DNA of 64,000 nt from Agelas oroides. Its lineage: Eukaryota; Porifera; Demospongiae; Agelasida; Agelasidae. Below are positions 36,601 to 48,600 of this stretch, in pieces; position 1 is the stretch's first letter; every line of letters starts with the position of its first letter. Position numbers and translations under genes: made by a program. The stretch spans positions 4,136,415 to 4,200,414 of the forward strand of contig OX422205.1 of NCBI GenBank assembly GCA_949130485.1, in the 5' to 3' direction. The notes beneath the pieces are model-generated. The model was not told where the DNA came from. It saw only the letters and a list, made by a program, of their open reading frames with translations, and did no database searches.

Positions 36601-39600
36601 ACAAATGAATCAACTCCAGCGAATGTTTGTAATATGCAGTTAGACCTGCGGACAAGATCCCTAGTAGCCCGAAGAATGTCATCGTAGTCATCCAGATCAT
36701 ATCGTAAGATATGACCCAGATGGGCTACAGAGTTCAGAAAAGGAAGTGAGGTACTACAGAATGAGAATCTACTGGAACATTTAACAGATGGATAACGCCC
36801 AAAGCGAATAAGCTGGGTTTTAGATGCATTAAATCTCAAACCATGAGAATCTGCAAACTGTTCACAGAGACACAGCATCAATCTGAGAGCAGTTTGAGAA
36901 GGAGCAAGAAGAGACAGATCATCAGCATAGCAGACAGCACCCACAAAGTGATGCTTCCAGTGGCATCCGACACCAAGCTGCTTTAGCTGGAGCAAGAGCT
37001 CATCTACATAAACAGTGAACAAAATTGGAGAGAGAACACCACCTTGACGCACACCATTGCTGATAGAGAAAGAGTCAGAGAGAGTACGATTCCATCGAAC
37101 CCTCATATTTTGGTCACGATACCAAGTCATTAGCAGACGAACAATAGGGAGGGGAAGGCTCCTGTCCAAAAGTCGTCTGAAGAGTAGATTGTGATCGACA
37201 AGATCGAATGCTTTGCTCAGGTCAATGAAGCAGGTGAGTCATTGGTCAAGTACTGTGCAACAACACATTTGACAAAGCCAGTGCACAGTGAAGTAGACAT
37301 ACCCTTCTTAAAACCGAACTGCAAGTCACTAGTAAGAAAAAATTCTGAGAACTGGGAAAGAATGACCCACTCCAAAATCTTGCTAAGAGATGGTGCAAGT
37401 GCGATAGAACGACAGTTAATCACTAACAGAGGGATCTTTATGACCCTTAGGTATGGGAACTATAAGGCAGTCCCGAAGTGAAGCTGGAACATAACCATGT
37501 CGGAGAATTGCTGTGAAAAGTTGGGCAAGAGAATCAGCAATAACAGGAGCAGCAGAAATAAAACAGTCAGAGCTTAGGGAGGTACCATCAGATTTGCCTG
37601 GCTTCAAACGACCAATGCACTCAAGTACTAAATCAGGAGAAACACCTAGGTCTGCTAGATCATTAGGCAAGATATCATAACATTAGCCTGTAGGTTATCC
37701 CGTTCAGTAACATCTTGAGAGTTATAGAGGCCACATAATTTAGAAGCCCAGAGGTTAGAGATAGGTAAGTCGCCAGACACACCATCAATTGAAGAGATAG
37801 ATGACTGTCCTTTAGATGATTTGTTTACCTTCTTAAACTCACTCCAGAAGTTCCGCGCATTACATGATGCAAACGCTTCGGCCATCTTTTTCCTCCTAAT
37901 ATGAAACTGCCGTCTCTTAAGCCTGCGCACCTCATATTTAAATCTACTCTTTGCAGCTTTCTTTATCTGGGTAATAACACCAGCTTGCGGACAACCAGCT
38001 TCAGACCAGATCCTGTACCAGAAATCTGCATGAGTTTTTAAGAGCTTAGCAGTATCATTCCAGCCTGCAAGGTGGGTATTACGAGGTGTACGGGAAATGG
38101 TGGGAATACAAGAGGAGGCTGATTCATAGAGGCAGGTTGAGAGATGGTCACAGAACTGATCTAGTGCACTATGATGCTCATAGCAATGAAACAACAGCAT
38201 CAGATAATTGTGGAAGATGATGTAACACAGATGCATGATAATTATGAATGTGAAGAGAAGAGGCTCTAGCCCAGTCAAATGTAGGTGTATGAGAAGTAGA
38301 CATAGAAGGAGGAGGAGATGGAGGTAAAGAAGTGCCACAGAAGACCTTAAAAGTAAATCCAAGGGGATAATGATCAGAAAGATGCACCCCTTGGTCAAAC
38401 TTCGACACATCATCAATTAGGTTGGCCATAGACATAGAACATATAATGTGATCAGGCCAGGAGCGCACTGCGCAATCGTCTCTCTCATAAGTGAAATTAA
38501 TTGCACTACGAAAATTAAGATCAGCAGCAACAAGGGAATAATCATCCATGAAATTGTGTAATAACTGTGCATTGTCCCCACCTCTGTCAAAATCAACATT
38601 GAAATCCCCAGAAATAAGAATGTGATCAAAAGACTGCGAGTCAATAAAACCTTCAAGTTCACCAAGTGCATTAAGGTAGTCAGTGAAAGAGGAAGGTTGG
38701 AAGTCAGTAGGAAGGTAGACACAAATAAGTAGAAAGGAAGAACCTAAAGAATCAGACAATTTTATGGCGCAAAAACGATTTGATCCAGTAGAAAGGGTTT
38801 TTACACAAGGAATTAGAGATTTACGATACAGGATGCCACAGCCACCATATGGGCGTCCACATAACAAGGTACCACTATCCATGCCAGAAACACCAACTGA
38901 AATAAACTCACTGTTCACAGAATTAAGAGCAGATAGATGCTCAGTGAGTAGCCAGTGTTCTTGAATGAAACAAATATCGCATATGTCAAGTAAATCAGGT
39001 AGCACACACAGTCCACTATTCCACCCTCTATACAGTTATACATAACACATTTCTGAATAATGCTAGACATTAAGATGTTAAAATCCTGGTAGAGTCATCA
39101 ACAACAGAGCTACCATCACCAGGAAGAGAGACAGCATTGGGAAAGGGAGTAGGAGAGGAAGAAGAGCCAGAATGAGAGCGCAGTGGAAAGCGTCTCTGAC
39201 GCACTTCAAGGGATAGATCTTCACGCAAAAACAAACGTTCGACTCTGAATTGTTTCAGCTTACGCTTAAAGGCCAACACAAGCCGGCGGTCCCAGACAGT
39301 GTCAAGCTTAATAAGAAGAGGACGTGGGCGCAGAGCATTCACACTTGCACTTTCTGCCTTTTTGCTGCGACCAATCCTAACCAGATCTTTGATGCCCACA
39401 GGTTTGTTCACCAAGAACTCGAGCATTTCATCAATAATACACTTGGAATCTATAAGAGAGTGCTCCTCACTGAGATCGAAAAGAATGAGGTTTTGCTGTC
39501 TACTGACATCAGGTTTCCGAGAGTCAATCCCCCTGGACCCAGCAGCCCTGGGATTCTTTTCATTGTAACTAGGCCCAGTTTCATGACCACCAACAACTCC

Positions 39601-42600
39601 AGGTCTGATACTATGCATCTGACTTTTAACATTTCAGCCTTAAGAGAACTAACAGAGTTGCTGAGTTCCATCTGGAGGGATCTCACATCTGAGGCTAAAC
39701 TCTCCAGAGACTTTGTTGTATCGTGTAGTTTCTCAGACACAGGATCTAGGCAAAGTGGAGGAAGTTTCACTAGGTCATTGGCCTCACAAAATACGTCAGA
39801 CAGCTCCTCCTTGGCATCAAGTGCCTCAAAAGCTGAAAGAATGTCCTCAAGATCAGCAACCAGTTTTGATTAATGAAGGCCAGTACGTCGTCACACAACA
39901 TACTTGTATTCTACTTAGCAATGGTTATAGGACTGGCTTTATGAGTCATGTGCTTCGCCTTTACTCTTGTACTGTGCTTTGTGATTACTGCTTTTAGTGT
40001 GGTTGACTATCACTCATGTGGCAAGCAATGTTGCAATCTAGTCTGGTTCACATGTGAGAGGGTCTCAGCACAAGACTAGTTGCAATCTGACCATGAGAGT
40101 AACCTACTTCGTTTTGGAACAAGGCCAGCATTCCTACTCTTGCAGCCTCGTTCCTAGACCTACTTCCAGTTTTGATTGCTTGCAGTGTGTGAAACAAATT
40201 ATGGCTTCATACCCAGGCCCTGGGTACAATAGCCCCATCCCAACCATTGCCTTCCCCCCCCAATACTTGCCAATGCAGAAATACTGGTGTAGTGTTCTGA
40301 TTCAAACATTAATCTCAGGACATGTACAGGGCATATTTATGCAGAATCAGCTAGTTACTAAGTATGGAACACCAAAGACAGAATACTGCTGAGAACATAA
40401 ACAATGACTTGTACCACCCAAGTGAGAAATACTAAACAATCACACATTACACTACAACTGGGGGTAGGTGAAGGGAAGGCAACGAGGCTAGGCTAGCTAG
40501 GCTAGCAAACCAAAAACTGGAGGTAGGGAGAGCACTCACAGCACTGGGATGCCTAGGAACGACAACGTACAAATCTTGCTAGGACTACAACAGCTAAGAG
40601 GTTGCATTTCCATTTCCGTTTTCAGTTTCCGTTTCATTTCCATTTCCTGCTTTTCCATATGCCCAAAAGTTGCCGTACTTGCATCATTTTGTGTTGTCCT
40701 TGCAAACCACAAAATCAATTAGGAATCCACTACAGGTGGGCATGTTATTAGCTACCTACATATATCATTTGTGTCTGCCTTGCAATATTAGAATGCACCA
40801 AGCCCAAACCACAAAATCAATTAGGAATCTGTACTATGAACTACTATAGGTGGGCCTGTTATTAGCTACATGTAACTGTCTACAGTATTCAAAACATGCA
40901 AATTAAATAATTTGAGTGGGCATGCATAAGTTAGATCCACCCATAAATTTCAGGAATTGGCATTAGATTAGATCATGCATGCATTTTGGACAAACAGAAA
41001 TGAAAAAGAGCTCCTGGTCTTCAGTTGTCCAGAAGTGAGGTTCTTGGTAGACAGTAGCAGCTGCAGCAACAAAAAGTCTGTCAATCTCCGAAGTAGAACA
41101 TTTATGGGATGTCTGTTCCTCCTGGAAATTGTTCTTGACTGCCCTTTGTTGTCACAAAATAAACTGACTGGGACAACTGAGAGGCTTCATTCCTGGTATT
41201 GAGCTAAATTGGATCACCCAAAATTAAATTAGTGGCTGCTTAGCTACCCTAAGTGGGATCCACCCATAAATTATCAGAATTGAATTTCTAGTCCTAGAAT
41301 GGACCAGCCTCGTCCCGGCGCGCGCGCCGGAAATTTTTGGGTTGCCACGCCCACTTTCAGTCACGTGAACGCATTAAAATATAGCTATAGAGGTTCTGCA
41401 GTGACGTCATCACCAATTTAAAATTCATAATTAGCCATTCCAAACATTTGCAGGTAAATACTGATGGTCCAGCTAACTCAAATCTAAAATATGAAGGCCT
41501 AACTCCTTTCCATTGATTTTATATAAATTCTTAAAGTCAAACATAGGATTTGTACAGCGAGTGGCAAAATTTGCCACCACCATACAAGTTAATGCTAAAA
41601 GATCAAACTTTGACAATTTATATAAAATCAACTATCATTAATTTAGAATTTTCACTTGAGATTTAAGCTATTTAGACCTTCCTTATTGCCTAGAAAAATT
41701 GGCAAGACTATTAAATTAAAATTAATAAATTTAACCCTTTTGATGACGTCACATGCAGAACCTTTATAGCTAGCTAGAAGGCTAGGCCAAACCGAGGGGT
41801 CCGTCACAAAAGAAATCTCGTACACTGTCCGACAGCGTTGTTTTAGTTAACTATAACTTTAACTAAATACATTTTAGTATGGCCTTTTTTAAAATTTAGT
41901 ACTAAAATTTTTTGCTAAATATCCAAGAACATACAAGAAGAAACCTGTCGGCAGAAATCCAAACTGAAATCCAGAAATCCAAACTGAAATCCAGAAATCC
42001 ACTGTGAAATCCAGAAATCCACTCTGAAATCCGAAATCCACGTGAAATCTAGTGGATTTCGAAATCTCGTACGCCGAGGCGCGCCGTGGCGGACCCCTCG
42101 GGCCGAACTGAACATCTCGAAGCAACTCTAGGCCTAGTCAAACGTCTGGAGATCAGTAAGGAACTGATACGTGAGTGTGTAACTGTGCCTGGTTGTTGTT
42201 GCTGCATGCCACTGCTGCATAATCATTTGATGGACTCGTGCAGTTATGTAGGCAAAATACATTACTAGCCGCCAAAGGGGGGTGCAAAGGTCGATGGATT
42301 GCCATTTCTAGTAGAGATCGATCGATGTTTACTAAAGATCGATCGATGTTTAGTAAAGGTCGCAGGTTTGATAAACATTACTAAAAACCGGAGTTTTGAC
42401 ACAAACGGCACCCCATAGACTACAACCTAATTAGGTACTTAAAATGATACAACCCTATACGGTCACACTACAGCATTACTTAATGTAACTATTTTTAGCT
42501 ACATGTATAAGTTCCGTGGAGTTGTAGTCAGTGTGCTGAGTTGCCTGTCTAGTCTTGGATGCTCTGTCTTGCACTCATACTGAAGTTAGCCCAGACTCAG

Positions 42601-45600
42601 TTATTGTCATTTCACACAGAGCTTAGCTCAGTAGAGTTACCTGGTCATGGCAAGGAAGAGTTGGATGGTGCTGTGCTGCCTGATTGTAGCACTGGAGAGT
42701 GCTGCTTTGTGTCAAGGAGGCTCTAGTGAACACAGCCTCCAGGACTGCTCCCAAGATGATAGTACCTTCCTACTCTACCAGAAGCTGGAAGGAGCACTCA
42801 TCAACAACTCAAAAGCACTTTTTCAGTTGAAGAAAACATTCTTCTCAGTGAGTGGAACTCACATCCAAGAAGTGGAGATCCTTCATATCCATGTTTGCGT
42901 GAGAGTTGGTGTTACAGGGCACTTCCAAATTCCTGAAACAAGTGCCAACAGTTCAAATGGCACACACTGCTGGGATTTCCAGTGGAGTGGCTCAGCACTT
43001 TTAAGCTTCATAACAGTTGATGAACTGATGACATTTGATTTTATGTATGTGAACATTGTATATTCACAAATTCGAGGAAGCATACGGAATCATAATCTTA
43101 GCATCACCCTCAACACTGAATCAGATTCGCTTCCATGCACACACATACCTTCTGAGAATGATCTAAAAGAGGTGTTGATACAGTTGCTCAGCTGGGTAAG
43201 TTATACATAACTATGATAGCTAGATGTTTCACTCTACTAGGACATTTACACACACACAATATGGTTGGTTTCCAGCAATCAAATGAACCTGCCTGAATAA
43301 AAACTGACAGCTCCATGCAGCCTCCAGTTGCACAGTGTAGCAAATAAAAACACCGTCAGATAAAATGCATTTAGGCTGATTAATTAAAACACACTGTATT
43401 ATCTTTTACATACGCAGGCCAAAGCATATGCCAGGGCACAAGGGAAGCCACAGACATGGGAGGAGAGAGACAGAGGATACTTGACTTTACAGTACAACTA
43501 CTGGACCTCTGTACATGAGCACTCTGAATTTAAGAAACCCCACCAAATCCACATCATTCTAATAGTCTTGTACATTTCTCTCAATATCTTCATATTGCTG
43601 GTGTTCGTGGTAGCTGGAAATCAATGCCAAAGAAAACTTACTGATCTAAGTTCCAAGCAATCATCTCATATTTACCTGACTGCTGTGCTCATTGGAATAA
43701 CACTTTTCAACACATTATACATTCTTTCAATTGTGTTTGCTCTCATATATGATTACCCCAAAGTGTGGGCAACTATGAAGGGATCTTGGTCTTCAAACAA
43801 CCCTCCCATTCCTACTGGCACAACACTATACAAGGATGAAGAGATCACCTTAATAATCAAGTACACAACCTTTCCAGTTACAGTGATCATTGAACTGTTT
43901 CTGGCAGCCAAGACGTGTTGCTGCAGTTGCCGCTGCTGTTCAGAAACACTGATCTGGTGGAATGCCATGGTGTTCACACAGATACTTGTGGGCCAAGTTG
44001 CTCTTCCTGTTCTCATCTTCTTCATCATAGCCCCAGCTATAACTATTTCAATTATAGGAACAGTTGCTCTGGTACACATATACCTTCTGATTGCAATAGT
44101 TTGTCTAGTTCAAATCGTCAGGTACCACTGTTCATGGAAAATGTGTAGACGTGCATGTGCCGAACTATTGGGTCTTGTAGTCTTTCTTGCTCTATTGGCA
44201 TCACTGGTTGCCTTTTATTTTGAAGTATTGCAAACTGGATCTAACCTCACAAGCATAAAAGGATTCATCATTTCTCTCCTTCCCTCTGCTGTGGCGGCTC
44301 TCACAGTATGGCGAATCAAAAAGCTACTCAGTCATGGAAGACACAAAAAAATCTTAAAGATGATGTGTATTGAAGAGGACAGGAATCGTAATGGGGAAAT
44401 GGAAGAAGGCAGTGCTGAAGAGCGAAGAAGTCTGCTAGACAAAAGTGCATAAAGCATTGCTTTTACTACCTAGCTTAAAGAGTTTTGTATCTCATGTGGG
44501 AGTGAAAAAGTCACACAATAAAATAACATTAGAACAACACTACAGTAATGCTGCTTTTGCGTCAATATAAAATTGATTTGCTTTTGATTTTGTGCTGACA
44601 TTAAAAATAATAAGGTATGTTCAAAATCCTATTTTGATTATGAGCTTACACTTACGTACAGTCTATTGAGAATACTATTTTTGCCATCCAAAACACTATT
44701 GTTGAATCCAGAGGTTTTAGATATATCCCCATTAACTATTACATTATGACAACAATTTATATAGGCATACAGCAAAAGAAAAGTACCATATTTTGCAGCA
44801 TGACCAAGTGTCCACTGCTCGCTTCACTTTCCCAAATTTTTGTCCTGAGTGAACTTCATGCATGGTACCGGTATTCTTTCCACGTGTTGTAGCTAAAACA
44901 CACGTCTCACCTCTCAATTAGCAGACTCAGTCAAAGGTACTTCTCTTGAAAGGTATAGCTCCATGAAATCAGCAGCTTTGCATCAGAGTTCGCCTTGAGT
45001 TGGTGGTAGAGAGCCATCCTAAAGCTTCGAACAAAGTGCTCTAGCTATCAGACGTTTTCCACAAGGAATCCATGCATTCACGAAAATTGTGTGCCTCGAA
45101 AATTTGGCACTATATGGTACGTAAGCTGGTAGTTACAGCCAGCAGTAGGCAACCATTCAAAGTAACCACATCACTACAATTGCCAGTAATCTGCTTGGTT
45201 TTCTCTCAGCAGGCCGCAATATATATACATTTATCACTATATTTTGCACACGAATACCTGGTTTGTCAGCCAACATCTGAGTACGTTCAGTTGATGTCAG
45301 TGGCTTTCGTGTCACAACATCACTCACATCAGAACCCTTCAGAGCTGGAACAGTGAACTTGTGAATGGGTACAAAGTCTCGAGGAACAGACGGTGGGGGG
45401 TATTTCTGCAGAGTGTAACACAACAAGCACAGCAGGTAGGAGTGCTTCCTCTTACTGCACTTAGACCATAAATACTCATTTCGCCCCCCCAATTTTCTCA
45501 ATTTCTACCTGTCTTACTGTACCTTAGATCTGTATTTGAAATTCCTGATATACTGTCCAAGTACCTTATGTTGTAGAAGAGGCTTAGAAGCTTTCACAAA

Positions 45601-48600
45601 AGAGGACAAACTCCAAGAATCTGTTAGAGAGCAGGAACAACATTGACTGATTGTACATGCGGGGTTCACAAGGTAAAGAAGCTTCAAACCTGATTCAGGC
45701 CCTCCTGTCCAGCCGTATTTCCTCTCCATGGTGATGTCACCCTCTCCTGCTAGAGCAACATCATATGATGTCAGTGACTCCACCCCATAAACATCTTCAT
45801 CATCCTCCTCCTCCAGTGCACCAATACCAAATGCCTAATGTAAGGATGCATGCAGAATAGCCACTGCAAAAATCTGTTAGGACTGCAACTGTAACCAACT
45901 ATGGCATCAAATGCAATCTTTACTAGTTGGTATGTACATGTGCATGTATTGCTACACTTGACCAAAACTAAAGCTCCAATACTGATTACACACTACTTTA
46001 GAACTGTTCACTAATGAAGCTTTATGAAGTAAACCTCCTAGCAATGAAGGTAATTCCCAAACTGGTGTAATAGTTAAAACACCTTGTGATACATACCACC
46101 AGTGCACCAACACCAAACACCTGAAGAAAAGCTGCTATATTATAAAAAGTCCACAATGCTCTCTAAACAAAGCCAGAACTCACGTGTCCAGACATGCCAT
46201 ACAGTGCTTTGGTGCCACCCTGGGATGCAAGCACGGCCTGTTCCTGCATGCCACTGTACCCAATACCATGGAGGTCATCCTTCCCCTCAAACTGCCAGGG
46301 AGCAGTGTCACGAGGGGCAAACAGGAACCCTTCTGCCACCCTGGCATACTCTGGCTGCTGCTCCTCATCCTCACCAGGCCGGACACAACCATAAACTTTA
46401 GCACCTACAACAGAGGATGATTGAGTAGCACACTCTGGTACTCCGCTATATCAATATTGGGGGTGGCCATCTGATTGGTTAATCTTATCCACTCAAATGT
46501 CAAGAGTCAGTATGGAGCCTGGAAACAAGGCTACTACTTCAAGACTATCACTGATTGTAAACGTACAGTCCTGGCCTCAGATCTGGTAACCGAAGCTGAA
46601 AAGACTCACAGTGGACTCACAGAAGACACCCGCAAGTTAAGGTACCTTTAATCAGAATACAAAAATGAGTCTCAACCTCATACATTGTTTCTGCTCTAAA
46701 TTAAGGACACCAGGACAAATATACTGGTACTAACAGACACAATTATTAGTAAAATTCCATTACAATAGCCAAGCATGTCATGAAACCATTTTTGACCATA
46801 CCTTTTTTCAACCGGCCAAATTTGGTTGATTTGGTCTCATTATAGTTGACCAAATTTGGTTGATTTAGTCAACTTTTATTTCTTATAGGTTACTCAATTC
46901 GAACTTTTAGACCGAATTTGGCTGATATATGGTCCTGAATCAATCAGACAAAAATTGATTAGACCAGTTTTGGTAGAAATGTTACATGCATTTTCCAATT
47001 AGACCAATTTCAGTAGGAGACAGGAATGGAGGGACAGAGACATAGTGACAGCGACAGGGACAGTGAGACAGGGACAAGGAGACAAGGACAGGGACAGGGA
47101 CAGGGACAGGAACAGAGGGACAGAGACATAGTGACGGGGACAGGAACAGCGAGACAAGGACAAGGAGACAGGGACAGGGACAGAGGGACAGCGACAGGAA
47201 CGGAGGGACAGAGACATAGTGACAGGGATAGGGACAAGGAGACAGGGACAAGGACAGAGGGACAGCAACAGGAACGGAGGGACAGAGACATAGTGACGGG
47301 AATAGAGACATGCAGTGAGACAGGGACAAGGAGACGGGGACAGGGACAGAGGGACAGCGACAGGAACGGAGGGACAGAGACATAGTGACGGGGACAGACA
47401 GACAGGGACAAAGGGACAAGGACAGGAACAGGGTATGAGGTTAATACCATTCATCCCTACAATGTGACAAAGTGCCTGGGTATCCATCCCTACAATATGA
47501 TATTGCACTCACCCTTCTTCTCCTTTGTCTCTGGTGGATACTTCATCACTTTTGGCCCCACTCCCTCCCCTTCCCTCCATCCCATTTTCAGCAGCAGCTG
47601 GGCCCCTACTGTAGAACATGAGGGCACAATCAGGTTCTGTAAAGGAGGCACGCCTGGGATCACACTGGGCTGGGAACTGGGTCTCTTTGAGCCAGCCTTC
47701 TGCTCTGAAAATTCGTCTTTGGCTGCTATCGCTTTCGGAGCAATCCCATAGTTGCCAAAATCCTACAAGATGAAGTGTATGTATTTCAGCCATGATGCAT
47801 TACCAAGTGGACAAGTACATGCATGTCCTTAGCTTATACCCTCTCCATAGAGCACAGAATGCAGTATTCACATACCTCCTCATCCATGAAATCTTCTGGC
47901 TTTTGCTGACCGTAGTCAGCTTTCTTCTCTCGAGAGGAGATGAAACCAGACGGAGACCAGCCTGCAGAAGTATGACCATTACATTGTGATTGATGGGGTC
48001 AAGGAGATTAGGACAGCTGATAAATGGCACATAGAGCTTTTTCATGTGGTACCATCAGAATGCAGAGGAAAACGGGAAAAAGCTACCATGTTGTTGTACA
48101 AGGAGATTCTATGGTAATTTGAGAGACATACTTATAATGCTTCCAGTATGTGTTAAATTGGACAAAATACCACTGCTGTGTATGTCAAAAGATACTGCAT
48201 TCACTGCCATTGACATACTATACATGCTATACACGAGATGACAGACCAAGGTTAGTGTACAGAATAAAGATCACATGATGAAAAGCTCTATTGGGCTCAT
48301 TCTCAGGCCTTCTGCTCAGTTTTCCCTTGCTTGCAGTACTCAGGGTCAAGCAATGGAAAGCTGAATGGGTGTCTATGCCCTTTAAGTACTTGATTGTGCA
48401 GTCACAGGCTACAAAATTTCATAATGGCAATCTGTGCCCTTGCTAACATCACACCATAGTGCAACTTATACAGGCCTCTGCTAGGAGAGAGGTCTGGAAG
48501 AATGTGTACACATACTAGTACTTGTTCAAATATGGCCATATAGGCTTTGATTGCATCATTATAAATCTTTGCAACAATACAAGTTTTCTGCATACATTTT

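Larger units (their letters stand above)
21554..45257 (-). other. GPATCH1 intron 7, a 23.7-kb gene-bearing intron
   Basis: Bounded by donor G|GTATTC (minus, at 45257) and acceptor TTATCCAG (at 21554). It carries three antisense 7TM copies, two relics, three retroelement pieces, MITEs, a poly(G) run and duplicated segments. Stretches 21560-23080, 26120-27130, 27760-28370, 31210-31740, 33310-33780, 39890-40660 and 44460-45250 hold nothing I recognise beyond MITE scraps. Confidence 0.85.

Noticed and set aside
39250-39873. 207-codon plus-strand frame over the LINE 5' region
   Set aside because: It is the antisense shadow of the LINE ORF1 region and has no similarity of its own.
46982-47508. Frames of 119-169 codons over the GACAGG array
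   Set aside because: Repeat translations within GPATCH1 intron 3.
47509-47793. 94-codon minus frame over GPATCH1 exon 3
   Set aside because: It is a shifted frame of the true G-patch exon, which reads LLLKMGWREGEGVGPKV one frame over.
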